Counted from the first letter of the stretch, positions 30,425-38,370 are shown. The stretch is DNA of 44,845 bases from Candidatus Magasanikbacteria bacterium RIFCSPLOWO2_12_FULL_43_12 (GCA_001783065.1 MFQN01000033.1:25859-70703), one strand, 5' to 3'. Numbers and translations are program-made. Notes: generated by a model from the letters alone, not told the origin.

Positions 30425-30502
30425 AAAGCTTACGAGGCTTACAAAGCTAACAAAGCTTACAAGGCCTTGTTAGCCTCGTAAGCTTGATTGGCCTTGTAAG
30501 CA
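30425..30502. repeat. AAGCTTAC inverted-repeat spacer
   Basis: Alternating AAAGCTTAC/GAGGCTTAC words form an imperfect palindrome (AAGCTTACGAGGCT ... AGCCTCGTAAGCTT) between the ABC ATPase and permease genes. A related (G)GGCTGACAAGGCTTAC block is at 43627-43707 and a weaker one at 21749-21805. Confidence 0.55.
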
Positions 30503-31231
30503 TTATTTTACCAACTCGTCTCTACCATCCGTCACCTGTCGGTTGTCAACTTTTTCATCCGACTCCAACAGCCCATCTTTAATCTTAATGATCCGTTCCG
30601 CGTGTTCGGCAGTATATTTTTCATGAGTAACCAAAATAATCGTATGGCCTTGTTTTAAATTTAAATCTTGCAAAATTTTCATTACTTGCAAACCTGATTT
30701 TGAGTCAAGATTGCCGGTTGGCTCATCCGCAAAAATAACCGACGGATTATTTATCAATGCGCGGGCGATGGCCACGCGTTGTTTCTCGCCGCCTGACAAT
30801 TGGTTTGATAAATTATTTATGCGATGACCCAGCCCTACAGATTCAATCGCTTCTTTGGCGCGATTAGTTCTTTCCGCGCCCGTTAATTTAACATACATCA
30901 GAGGCAACATCACATTATCAAGCACTGTGGTACGTGGCAGAAGATTGAACGCTTGAAAAACAAATCCGACTTTTTGGCTCCGCTTATTTGCCAACAAATC
31001 ATCATCAAGCTGACTGACATCTTGGCCTTCAAAAAAATATTTACCATCTGACAATTTATCTAAAAATCCAAGAATATGCATCAGGGTTGACTTGCCTGAT
31101 CCGGACGGCCCCATGATGGCGACAAATTCGCCTTGATGAATTTCAAAACTGACGCCATTCAAAACATGAGTAATAACGCCGTCATTGTCAAAATGTTTTT
31201 TTAAATTTTCTGTTTTAATTAAGGTGTTCAT
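30503..31231 (-). CDS. MacB/LolD-type ABC transporter ATP-binding protein
   Basis: 242 aa from the ATG at 31231 (MNTLIK); the upstream 19 in-frame codons run through the plus-strand RNA promoter and are unlikely. Walker [11 protein letters not shown]-loop 'VFQAFNLLP', signature LSGGEKQR, Walker B '[12 protein letters not shown]' and the H-loop 'ILVTHE' are all intact. The LolD/MacB-specific '[10 protein letters not shown]' is present. It energises the two permeases that follow. Confidence 0.95.
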   Translation of the reverse strand: MNTLIKTENLKKHFDNDGVITHVLNGVSFEIHQGEFVAIMGPSGSGKSTLMHILGFLDKLSDGKYFFEGQDVSQLDDDLLANKRSQKVGFVFQAFNLLPRTTVLDNVMLPLMYVKLTGAERTNRAKEAIESVGLGHRINNLSNQLSGGEKQRVAIARALINNPSVIFADEPTGNLDSKSGLQVMKILQDLNLKQGHTIILVTHEKYTAEHAERIIKIKDGLLESDEKVDNRQVTDGRDELVK

Positions 31232-31241
31232 ACGTGACCGC

Positions 31242-31270
31242 TTGCAAATTTTAAATTTTTGTGATATAAA
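31242..31270 (+). promoter_or_regulatory. Promoter of the 31277 RNA
   Basis: -35 TTGCAA (31242-31247), 17-bp spacer, -10 TATAAA (31265-31270), on the plus strand, divergent from the ABC ATPase gene. It predicts a start near 31277, just before a long stem. Confidence 0.6.
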
Positions 31271-31276
31271 TTCAAT

Positions 31277-31412
31277 CGTCCCGGTCAAGGGCAGTAGGTG
31301 TAGCTAGTGGGACCGAGTGAATCAATTCACCCGGGTAACACAACGGATTCCCGCAAGTTTCTTTTGTCACCACTCGCTACAGTGGAAAACGCCTCTCTTC
31401 CACCCCTTGGCC
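31277..31412 (+). ncRNA. Structured 5' domain preceding a tRNA-like gene
   Basis: A 9-bp stem GGTCAAGGG (31283-31291) / CCCTTGGCC (31404-31412), with one G-U pair, closes a domain with three internal hairpins: GTGAA/TTCAC (31317-31330), CGGG/CCCG (31332-31353) and CCACT/AGTGG (31370-31385). An alternative stem GTCCC (31278-31282) / GGGAC (31309-31313) competes with the closing stem. No protein frame is evident. It ends 4 nt before the tRNA-like structure. The family is unknown. Confidence 0.55.
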
Positions 31413-31416
31413 ATTT

Positions 31417-31506
31417 GCGGAAGTAGCTCAGTAGTAGAGCACCGAGCATGGGACTAAACACCCCAGCCAAACTCGGAGGCCGGAGGTTCAATTCCTCCTT
31501 TCCGCT
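31417..31506 (+). tRNA. tRNA-Gly-like gene with a 25-nt anticodon loop (intron or tRNA mimic)
   Basis: Acceptor GCGGAAG (31417-31423) / TTTCCGC (31499-31505), D-stem GCTC/GAGC, anticodon stem CCGAG/CTCGG (31442-31446, 31472-31476), 5-nt variable loop and T-arm GGAGG-TTCAATT-CCTCC (31482-31498) are all perfect. Acceptor start GCGG and U73 fit bacterial tRNA-Gly. The anticodon loop (31447-31471) has 25 nt instead of 7 and contains a TGGG/CCCA mini-stem, then GCCAAA. No way of excising a single block gives a 7-nt loop with U33. The D-loop reads AGTAGTA, lacking the usual GG. CCA is not encoded. It may be an intron-bearing tRNA, a decayed tRNA, or a tRNA mimic. Confidence 0.6.
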
Positions 31507-31523
31507 CCTCGCTCTTTCTTTTC

Positions 31524-31551
31524 GCCCGGACTTACACTCCGGGCTTCACTT
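31524..31551 (+). terminator. Hairpin after the tRNA-like gene
   Basis: The stem GCCCGG (31524-31529) / CCGGGC (31539-31544) is followed by TTCACTTTAT. The T-run is weak, so it is a possible terminator only. 31552-31646 is AT-rich with a TATCTCC microsatellite and no gene. Confidence 0.45.
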
Positions 31552-31646
31552 TATAAAAAATCGTCAATAATTTAGCAATCGTCAATAATATTCTTTAAAA
31601 TTTTGTTAATATTTCAATATCTCCTATCTCTATCTATCTCCAATTA

Positions 31647-33062
31647 TCAAATTTTCTCCCACTCCCCCGCCTTTTTTAAATACTCGTCTTTAATTCCTTC
31701 AAAATATTTCTTCGCCTCGTCATAATCATTTTTAATTTTTCCGTCTAAAATCGCCTCTTCAATTGCGTCTTTTATCTTGCCGATTGTCGGGCCGGGTTTT
31801 AAACCACAGACAGACATGATTTCCTCGCCTCTAACCGGTGACTGAAACGCGCGCAGTTTATCTGTTTCAATCACTTCCGTGATTCTTTTTTCCAAATAAT
31901 CATAATTTTTCAAACGTTTGTCTTTTTTGATTGGATTACCGGTGGTAATGTCAGAACGGCATAAAATCAATAAATCATTAAGCTCATCGCCAAGAGTAAC
32001 AATTAAACGCCTAATCGCGCTGTCAGTAATTTTTGCGTCCATCAAACCAATCGGCTGTTGATGCCAGCGCACTAACTTCGCGATGTATTTAGTGTCATCT
32101 GAACTGAAACGCAAACGCCGTCCGATGATATGAACAAATTTTTTACCCAAATGTTCGTGCATGTCAAATGTCCAGCCGCGGCCGCGAACAAATTTTTTGG
32201 TCACCGGCTTGCCAATGTCATGCAGTAATCCGGCCAAACGCAATGTTACTTTATCACTTTTTTCCGCGATATTATCCACCACCTTAAAAGTGTGTTCTAA
32301 CACATCTTTATGAATCTGACCAAAAACCTCATCCACGCCGTAAAGACTTTTTACTTCCGGTAAAAACATGCCAAACAAACCTGCATCGTAAAGAATACGC
32401 AAACCGATTGATGGTTTTTTTGTTGCCAGTAATTTGAAAAATTCTTCCTGTATCCGTTCGGCGGAAACAATCCGTAAACGTTTGCAATTCCGACTCATCG
32501 CCTCATATGTATTCGCCTCAATCATAAACCCGAGCTGGCTGGCAAACCGCGCCGCTCTTAACATACGCAAAGGGTCCTCGGAAAAAGTCGTGTCCGGATT
32601 GAGCGGAGTGCGGAGAATTTTGTTTTTCAAATCTTTTTCTCCGCCAAATGGGTCAACAATTGTTTTACTCAAACCGGACGCGATAACTTTCTGCGCCATC
32701 GCGTTAACCGTAAAATCCCGGCGCTGTAAATCTATTTCCAAATTTGTCGCGGAAACTTTAGGCTTGCGAGATGTTTCATTATAACTCTCTATCCTCGCTC
32801 CGGCAAATTCTAATTCTAAATTTGGCAACACATAACGCGCTGTGTCAAAATCTGGAAATTCAACCAAGCTCCCAGCTTGCTTCATCGCCTCATCAAATTT
32901 TTTAGCAAATTTTAACCCGCTGCCAATCACGACAAAATCAAGATCTTTGCTATTTTCAAAACCCAATAAACGATCACGGACAAAACCGCCGACCGCGTAC
33001 ACGTCAACTTTTTCTTTTTTCGTGATACTATAAATTATATTTAATATCTTTTTCAAATTCAT
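31647..33062 (-). CDS. cca: CCA tRNA nucleotidyltransferase with HD domain
   Basis: 471 aa from the ATG at 33062 (MNLKKI). The class II nucleotidyltransferase motif is 'YAVGGFVRDRLLG...KDLDFVVIG', followed by 'RRDFTVNAMA', 'DPLRMLRAARFASQLGF' (nucleotide selection helix) and an HD motif 'LAGLLHDIGKP' with a C-terminal hydrolase-like domain. It adds CCA to tRNA 3' ends, which matches the lack of encoded CCA in the two tRNA(-like) genes of this window. It lies between the MacA-like adaptor and the tRNA-like RNA, so the export genes are interrupted here. Confidence 0.93.
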   Translation of the reverse strand: MNLKKILNIIYSITKKEKVDVYAVGGFVRDRLLGFENSKDLDFVVIGSGLKFAKKFDEAMKQAGSLVEFPDFDTARYVLPNLELEFAGARIESYNETSRKPKVSATNLEIDLQRRDFTVNAMAQKVIASGLSKTIVDPFGGEKDLKNKILRTPLNPDTTFSEDPLRMLRAARFASQLGFMIEANTYEAMSRNCKRLRIVSAERIQEEFFKLLATKKPSIGLRILYDAGLFGMFLPEVKSLYGVDEVFGQIHKDVLEHTFKVVDNIAEKSDKVTLRLAGLLHDIGKPVTKKFVRGRGWTFDMHEHLGKKFVHIIGRRLRFSSDDTKYIAKLVRWHQQPIGLMDAKITDSAIRRLIVTLGDELNDLLILCRSDITTGNPIKKDKRLKNYDYLEKRITEVIETDKLRAFQSPVRGEEIMSVCGLKPGPTIGKIKDAIEEAILDGKIKNDYDEAKKYFEGIKDEYLKKAGEWEKI

Positions 33063-33072
33063 ATTTTTGTAC

Positions 33073-33092
33073 AGACGCATTGCAATGCGTCT
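33073..33092. repeat. 20-bp perfect palindrome, intergenic copy
   Basis: AGACGCATTGCAATGCGTCT, immediately after the adaptor gene stop, whose TAG is part of the flanking GTAGAGACGC word. A near-identical palindrome lies inside the adaptor gene at 33150-33169. Confidence 0.75.
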
Positions 33093-34922
33093 CTACTTTT
33101 TGGTATCAATCTCTTTGACAACCACCTCCTGCCATTCGCTCAAACCTCCAGACGCAAAATCTTGCGTCTCTACTATTTCTACCAACCCGCCGTCGCCGCG
33201 TAAACCTATTTTAACAACAACTTCTTTGGCTTCGCCATTCTCTAAAACTCTAACATATCTAACGCCATCTTTTGATAAGACAGCGCGTTGAGGAATATAT
33301 AAAACATTTTCTTTTGTTTCCGTGTTAAACACCACATTCGCGGTCATGCCATTCAAAATCTCGCGCGCCGGATCATCAGTTAGCGTTAAAGTGACGGTGT
33401 AATAGACCACATCTTGAATCACGGTCTCGCCCTTTTCCACTTCCACAACCGTGGCTTGAAAAATAACATCATCGCCAAACGCGTCCAAGTTCACTTGAGC
33501 GGTGTTACCTAAAGAAATTTTTACGATATCAGTCTCCGGAATGTCAACTTTAACTTCAAAATGCGGACTGACGATTTTCACCACTTCATCTTGCGAACTC
33601 ACATACTCCCCGACTTTGAAATCAATCTTGCCGATAACGCCGTCAACCGGAGCGAAAATGATTGATTTGTTTCGAGTGGCGGCTGATTGCGCCAAACTTG
33701 CTTGAGCGGCAGAAAGCGCCGCGTAATATCCGGCTGAATCAACATCGCGCGGAGGATTTTTTGCGTCCGCATAATTCGCTTCCGCCTGTTTTACCAGCGC
33801 TTCGTAAGAAGCAGTGTCGGCGTCAGCTTTCTTTTTTGTATTTTCCAAATTACTCGTCGCTTTGTTAAAAGCAATCAAATAGGTGTCGTAACTGTTCAGC
33901 GCGTCTTTAGCTAACTGTTTCTGATTAATCAACGATGTATATTGAGTAGCCACGCTTTCCCGCGCGGTTTGAATATTGGTTTTTAAAGTGTCCAATTCAC
34001 TTTGGCTTAAATCCCCAATCGGCGCGGTTTGATCCAATACCGCGGCAACTGCAAACAATAATTCTTTCATCATCACCAAAGCTTCTTCGGCTGTGTCAGC
34101 AGCCCAATCTATTGTCGCGTGTTCTGACGCGCTTGATAATGGATTTACAGCGATATCAGCGTCGCTTTTCGCGGCCTTAGCCGCGTGATATTTATTTTTT
34201 GCTATATTTATTTTGCCGGTATCCAGCGCGTTTAATTCACTTTCAAAATCATCATTGGCCAAAGTATTATCAACGCCCAAAATATTGTCAGCCTCCGTCA
34301 ACGCGTCAGCCAGCGCGTTCTGTGTCGCGTTCAACACAGAAATCATGTCTCCATAAGCGTCATTCACAATCAAACTATTCTCGCCGCCTTCGGCCAATTT
34401 CAGATTATTTTTCGCCGTATCCAGCGCCGCCTCCGCGTCAGTAATACTGTTGGCATAACCGGCTTTAATTTGTTCCTGATTTGCTTTTGCCTGATCGACT
34501 TTGGCAGAAAGACTATTCAAAGATTCTTGAGAACTGCCAATTAAAATTTTATTTAAATCAGCTTCCGCTTTTTTGACATTGGCGCTCGCCTGACCGACTT
34601 CGGCATTTAAAAACTGCAAATTCAATGTGGCAATCAGCTCGCCTTTTTTGACCGCATCACCAACCTGTTTATAAATATTGGAAATCTTCCCGCTGGATTC
34701 AAAACGCAAACCGATTTCATCAGCTGACTCAACCTTGCCGGTAGCATCAACGGTTTGAACTAAATTACCGCGAAGAACTTTGGCGGTCTCATATTGCGAA
34801 GCTGAATCCCCACGCATTTTGCCCCACACCGCGCCAGCAACCAATAACAAAAGAATCGCCGCTATATACGGCCATTTTTTCTTCAACCACTTACTCTTTT
34901 TAAAAAAAATTTCTTGTTCCAT
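33093..34922 (-). CDS. MacA/HlyD-type periplasmic adaptor (membrane fusion protein)
   Basis: 609 aa from the ATG at 34922 (MEQEIF). An N-terminal membrane helix (about 19-36), a split lipoyl domain ('VDATGKVESADEIGLRFESSGKI...VGDAVKKGELIA' and 'APVDGVIGKIDFKVGEYVSS') and an unusually long helical hairpin between them (about 95-415) are followed by a beta-barrel domain. MacA homologues are about 370-400 aa, so the hairpin is expanded. It pairs with the MacB-type permeases. The C-terminus contains an in-frame palindrome encoding ETQDFAS (33150-33169). Confidence 0.88.
   Translation of the reverse strand: MEQEIFFKKSKWLKKKWPYIAAILLLLVAGAVWGKMRGDSASQYETAKVLRGNLVQTVDATGKVESADEIGLRFESSGKISNIYKQVGDAVKKGELIATLNLQFLNAEVGQASANVKKAEADLNKILIGSSQESLNSLSAKVDQAKANQEQIKAGYANSITDAEAALDTAKNNLKLAEGGENSLIVNDAYGDMISVLNATQNALADALTEADNILGVDNTLANDDFESELNALDTGKINIAKNKYHAAKAAKSDADIAVNPLSSASEHATIDWAADTAEEALVMMKELLFAVAAVLDQTAPIGDLSQSELDTLKTNIQTARESVATQYTSLINQKQLAKDALNSYDTYLIAFNKATSNLENTKKKADADTASYEALVKQAEANYADAKNPPRDVDSAGYYAALSAAQASLAQSAATRNKSIIFAPVDGVIGKIDFKVGEYVSSQDEVVKIVSPHFEVKVDIPETDIVKISLGNTAQVNLDAFGDDVIFQATVVEVEKGETVIQDVVYYTVTLTLTDDPAREILNGMTANVVFNTETKENVLYIPQRAVLSKDGVRYVRVLENGEAKEVVVKIGLRGDGGLVEIVETQDFASGGLSEWQEVVVKEIDTKK
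33150..33169. repeat. 20-bp palindrome inside the adaptor gene, in frame
   Basis: AGACGCAAAATCTTGCGTCT with flanking CTAC, the same family as the intergenic copy at 33073-33092 (GTAGAGACGC...GCGTCT). It is read as codons ETQDFAS near the C-terminus. Confidence 0.75.
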
Positions 34923-34926
34923 ATAG

Positions 34927-35928
34927 CTATAAACTACTAACAAACTTCTTAAAAGTCAAGCGTGGGTCCCTCTTAGTGTTAACACAAGTAAAAATCGCCT
35001 CGGCAAACGGAGTCTTTACTTTGTGTCTTTCCGCTAAACGCACCAAACAATTTACTGCGTCAACGCCTTCAACAGTTTGCTTCATCCGCTTTAACGCCTG
35101 TTTGCCGGATATACCTTTGCCTAAATATTCGCCAAAAGTTCTGTTTCTGCTTTCCGGACAGAGCGAAGTGCCGATTAAATCACCAACGCCGGCCAATTCG
35201 TAAGCGGTGTCTCTTTTGCCGCCCATGGCTTTGATTAAATCGGCGATCTCTCGCAAAGCATAAGTCAGTAATGCCGCTTTAGTATTCAAACCTAAACCCA
35301 GACCATCACACATACCAACCGCGATAGTGTAGGCATTTTTGAAAGAACCGCCCACTTCCACACCAATCACATCAGTAGTCGGGACTAATTTAATATATTT
35401 ATTTTCCATCGCGTCTATAACTTTTTTTATCGCTGATTTATTGGCCGAAGCGACATTCATCGCCGTATAGCGCTTGCTTGCCATTTGACCTGCCACAGCC
35501 GGACCGGAAATTGTCACAATATTTTTTCGCAAACTCGCGCGCACGTGTTTAGCGATAATCTCCGTCATAATCCGCAATGAGTGCGGCTCAATGCCCTTGG
35601 ATACATCAACTAAAATGGCGTTATGCTGAATACTGCGCGCGGCAAAAGAAATCGTATGCTCCATCGCTCCGCTCGGCACCACGAAGAAAATAATCGCCGC
35701 GTTTTCCAACGCCTTTTCAATCTTATATTTAGGAATAATATTTTTTGACAGCTTGACTTTTGGCAAGTATTTCTTGTTCTCGTGATATTTTTCAATCTGC
35801 TGTAAAGGCAGATGGTCGCCTTCCCAATTCCAAATCCTAACCTCATGGCCGTTGTCAGCCAAAACTTGAGCAACTGCCGTGCCCATATTTCCCGCGCCAA
35901 GGACTGCGATTGTGATTTGTTTTTTCAT
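34927..35928 (-). CDS. gpsA: Glycerol-3-phosphate dehydrogenase [NAD(P)+]
   Basis: 333 aa from the ATG at 35928 (MKKQIT); the longer frame reads through the CGGAT inverted repeat and is rejected. The Rossmann motif is 'VLGAGNMGTAVAQVLADNGHEV'. The catalytic Lys lies in 'GGSFKNAYTIAVG', preceded by 'SGPAVAGQMA' (usual form SGPSFA). It reduces dihydroxyacetone phosphate to sn-glycerol-3-phosphate for phospholipid synthesis. It ends only 5 nt before the adaptor gene. Confidence 0.93.
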   Translation of the reverse strand: MKKQITIAVLGAGNMGTAVAQVLADNGHEVRIWNWEGDHLPLQQIEKYHENKKYLPKVKLSKNIIPKYKIEKALENAAIIFFVVPSGAMEHTISFAARSIQHNAILVDVSKGIEPHSLRIMTEIIAKHVRASLRKNIVTISGPAVAGQMASKRYTAMNVASANKSAIKKVIDAMENKYIKLVPTTDVIGVEVGGSFKNAYTIAVGMCDGLGLGLNTKAALLTYALREIADLIKAMGGKRDTAYELAGVGDLIGTSLCPESRNRTFGEYLGKGISGKQALKRMKQTVEGVDAVNCLVRLAERHKVKTPFAEAIFTCVNTKRDPRLTFKKFVSSL

Positions 35929-35938
35929 AGTAAATAAT

Positions 35939-36440
35939 AATCCGGATAATACGGATAATCCAGATCTACGGATGCGATTGTGGACGATCATGATTGGCGA
36001 GCTTTTGGTTGTAGAGCTCGTGATTTAGTATTCTTTTGATAGTTAGATACTTAGTCCGAAAATTTACCAACAAAGCCAATTCTAACCCGGCGGTTGCTAA
36101 ATATCGCTGGCATTGAAAATAATCATCTTTTGTCAATAAACTAACTGCTTTTAATTCCACTATTATTTTATTTTCTATTATGAAATCCGTTCGGCAACGA
36201 CGTTTTCTTTCCATTAACGTGTTACCAAACACAAACTCCTCTCTTTTGTATATCAACCCATGATACTTGAATTTTTCTTCCAAATAATCAGCATATTGCT
36301 TCTCATTTAACATCCTTCCAAGCTCGTTGTGTGTTTCAAACAAAATCCCACGTATTTCATAGGTCAAATCTTTGTACAACAACTTATCCTCCATATAAGT
36401 TCGTTATCCGTAAATCTGGATTATCCGTATTATCTGGATT
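35939..36440. mobile_element. Inverted-repeat unit carrying a GxxExxY gene
   Basis: Arms of 35 bp at 35939-35973 and 36406-36440 are inverted repeats with 2 mismatches, built of CGGATAAT-type words. The enclosed single gene (35966-36394) ends inside the left arm. The whole unit is 502 bp. No transposase is present, so it would have to be moved by the encoded nuclease-fold protein or in trans. Confidence 0.65.
35966..36394 (-). CDS. GxxExxY family protein (PD-(D/E)XK nuclease-like)
   Basis: 142 aa. 'YEIRGILFETHNELGRMLNEKQYADYLEEKF' is the family's opening helix (GxxExxY corresponds to GRMLNEKQYA with altered spacing). 'RTDFIIENKIIVELKAV' gives the PD-(D/E)XK core (D then E-x-K). 'QRYLATAGLELALLVNF' closes the domain. 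The biochemical role is not established. The last codons lie in the left inverted repeat, and the gene fills the unit between the repeats. Confidence 0.82.
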   Translation of the reverse strand: MEDKLLYKDLTYEIRGILFETHNELGRMLNEKQYADYLEEKFKYHGLIYKREEFVFGNTLMERKRRCRTDFIIENKIIVELKAVSLLTKDDYFQCQRYLATAGLELALLVNFRTKYLTIKRILNHELYNQKLANHDRPQSHP

Positions 36441-36481
36441 ATTAAAAGTCGCCTTAACTAACCTCCATTATACCAAAACCC

Positions 36482-36536
36482 TTGACAAAATGGTAGAATT
36501 GTGCTATACTATATCGTTGTTTAGGCTGAAAGGAGG
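36482..36536 (+). promoter_or_regulatory. Promoter and strong ribosome-binding site of the 36545 gene
   Basis: -35 TTGACA (36482-36487), 17-bp spacer ending TTGTGC, -10 TATACT (36505-36510), then AAAGGAGG (36529-36536) 8 nt before the ATG. The TTGTGC-TATACT-AT block is the same as in the MopE-like gene promoter. Confidence 0.85.
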
Positions 36537-36544
36537 ATTTTATT

Positions 36545-36937
36545 ATGATCAGCCGCAACTACAACTTGACCTGGTTCGTGATCTTGGTCGTTCTGTTCGC
36601 CAGTGGAAGCGCCATGTGGGCACTTGCCGTGGGACAGACCACCGTCGGGTTCGACCTCACTGCCATTGTCCTGATGACCGTCGGCGGGTACTCCCTCGTC
36701 GCCTGGTTCCTCTCGGAGCCGCGCACGATACTGGAGGCCATCGCGCTACCGGTGTTGGCACGGCTTGAACGCCGTCGCATCACCAGCTCGCCATTCTGGC
36801 GGCGCGGACGATGCTCGCCGGAAGAACTGACGGCTCACATCATACCACGCCTCTGCTACTGCGGTGTCGGATGGGTGCAACGATTCGGCATCACCATCTA
36901 CGCCATCTCCCTTCCCAACGCTCCTTCCTTGGGCTAA
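36545..36937 (+). CDS. Small membrane protein of unknown function, GC-rich
   Basis: 130 aa with two membrane helices (about residues 8-27 and 36-55), then a Cys- and Arg-rich cytoplasmic or exposed tail (PFWRRGRCSPEEL...RLCYCG). I do not recognise a family. Codons are GC-rich compared with the AT-rich surroundings. It stands alone on the plus strand among minus-strand genes, with a near-consensus promoter, an ideal Shine-Dalgarno and a terminator, which suggests separate acquisition. Confidence 0.65.
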   Translation: MISRNYNLTWFVILVVLFASGSAMWALAVGQTTVGFDLTAIVLMTVGGYSLVAWFLSEPRTILEAIALPVLARLERRRITSSPFWRRGRCSPEELTAHIIPRLCYCGVGWVQRFGITIYAISLPNAPSLG

Positions 36938-37002
36938 CCTTGATTCTTCCAATCAACGCCAGCCCAACCCATTCCTTTTTTCATAAATCTTTGTGGAAAA
37001 AG

Positions 37003-37052
37003 AAGTAACAAAAAACCGTCCTTCGACAAGCTCAGGGCGGTTTTTTGTTACT
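37003..37052. terminator. Bidirectional terminator between the 36545 gene and metK
   Basis: The long stem AAGTAACAAAAAACCG.CC / GG.CGGTTTTTTGTTACTT serves the plus-strand gene and, on the other strand, metK. The loop contains TTCGACAAGCTCA. Confidence 0.8.
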
Positions 37053-38201
37053 TTAAACGCACGCTCTTTTTAGTTCATCAACCTTGTCCGTCTTCTCCCA
37101 ACTAAACTCATTCCGCCCAAAATGCCCATACGCCGCGGTAGCGCGATAAATCGGTTTGAGTAAATCAAGATGCTGGATAATTTTGCCCGGACGCAAGTCA
37201 AACACTTTTCTAATCGCGTCAACTAGTTTCTCATCGCTTACTTTTCCAGTGCCAAAAGTGTTAACACCAACCGATGTCGGTTCAGCGCGGCCGATGACAT
37301 AGGCGAATTGCACTTCGCACTTATCAGCCAAATCAGCGGCGACGATATTTTTCGCGACATAACGCGCCATGTAAGCGGCCGAACGATCAACTTTGGACGG
37401 ATCTTTGCCGGAAAAACAGCCGCCGCCGTGCCTACCCATGCCGCCATAAGTATCAACAATAATTTTCCGGCCGGTCAGACCGGTGTCGCCGTGCGGTCCG
37501 CCAATCACAAACTTACCGGTCATGTTGATAAAAAATTCGGTCGCGTCATCAATATAACCTTCACAAACCGGCTTAATTACTTGCGCGACAATATCCGCGC
37601 GCAGTTGTTCCAAAGTAATATCCGGGTTATGCTGTGCCGCGATAACGACATTATGCAATCGCGTCGGCTTGCCGACAACATATTCCACAGCGACTTGTGA
37701 TTTGCCATCGGGACGCAGATATTTTAATGTTCCGTTTTTGCGCACTTCTGCCAAACGACGCGCCAATTTGTGCGCTAACATGATTGGCAACGGCATCAGC
37801 TCCGGCGTTTCTTTGCAGGCAAAACCGAACATTAAACCCTGATCTCCGGCGCCCTGTTCTTCAATACTCTGTTTTGACACGCCTTGATTTATGTCCGGCG
37901 ACTGGCCATGGATGGAGACTAAGACTCCGGCGTGTTCAGCGTCAATGCCAAAGTCCGGATCAGTATAACCAATGCTCTCCAAGACTTCCCGAGTAGTTTT
38001 CTGCACATCAACATAACCGCGCGTGGTCACTTCGCCGCCAACAATAACCAAGCCGGTGGTAGTGAAACACTCCACCGCCACATGGGAGGTCGGATCCTGC
38101 GCCACTAATGTATCCAAAATCGCGTCAGAAATCTGATCGCAGATTTTATCCGGGTGGCCTTCGGTGACAGACTCTGACGTAAATAATATTTTTTCGCTCA
38201 T
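37053..38201 (-). CDS. metK: S-adenosylmethionine synthetase
   Basis: 382 aa, family length. '[22 protein letters not shown]' carries the catalytic His and ATP-site residues. '[10 protein letters not shown]' is the hexapeptide-type signature. '[21 protein letters not shown]' and '[19 protein letters not shown]' (P-loop-like) are intact. It makes SAM from methionine and ATP. No Shine-Dalgarno precedes the ATG. The leader carries a strong promoter, a long hairpin RNA and a terminator ending about 10-20 nt before the start, so attenuation is likely. Confidence 0.97.
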   Translation of the reverse strand: MSEKILFTSESVTEGHPDKICDQISDAILDTLVAQDPTSHVAVECFTTTGLVIVGGEVTTRGYVDVQKTTREVLESIGYTDPDFGIDAEHAGVLVSIHGQSPDINQGVSKQSIEEQGAGDQGLMFGFACKETPELMPLPIMLAHKLARRLAEVRKNGTLKYLRPDGKSQVAVEYVVGKPTRLHNVVIAAQHNPDITLEQLRADIVAQVIKPVCEGYIDDATEFFINMTGKFVIGGPHGDTGLTGRKIIVDTYGGMGRHGGGCFSGKDPSKVDRSAAYMARYVAKNIVAADLADKCEVQFAYVIGRAEPTSVGVNTFGTGKVSDEKLVDAIRKVFDLRPGKIIQHLDLLKPIYRATAAYGHFGRNEFSWEKTDKVDELKRACV

Positions 38202-38206
38202 ATTTT

Positions 38207-38336
38207 TATAATAAATAAAAACAACGTTAAAATGCGTTGTTCAAGAAGATAGACAGGATGTTGTTGAGCAGTAATCGCGCCTATCGACCCAAGCGCGATC
38301 TGGACCGGCCAACAACAAACACCATTTTCTTGAACG
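38207..38336 (-). ncRNA. metK leader RNA with terminator (candidate riboswitch or stand-alone RNA)
   Basis: On the minus strand: P1 GTTCAAGAA (38335-38327) / TTCTTGAAC (38247-38239), P2 GTTGTTG (38316-38310) / CAACAAC (38266-38260), P3 ATCGCGC (38299-38293) / GCGCGAT (38280-38274) with a 12-nt loop, and large internal loops. A terminator follows, AACAACG (38241-38235) / CGTTGTT (38226-38220) plus TTTTATTTAT. The 3' strand of P1 overlaps the terminator arm by 3 nt, and the P2 5' strand could pair instead with the terminator's AACAAC. No known SAM riboswitch consensus is recognised. Confidence 0.65.
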
Positions 38337-38341
38337 AGTGA

Positions 38342-38370
38342 ATTATACTTTAATTCTTAAACTGTGTCAA
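38342..38370 (-). promoter_or_regulatory. Perfect consensus promoter of the metK leader
   Basis: Minus strand: -35 TTGACA (38370-38365), 17-bp spacer, -10 TATAAT (38347-38342). Transcription should start near 38336, at the foot of P1. Confidence 0.88.

Noticed and set aside
31277-31506. tmRNA
   Set aside because: There is no Ala-type acceptor (G-U pair, A73), no tag reading frame ending in LAA-like codons, and a true D-stem is present.
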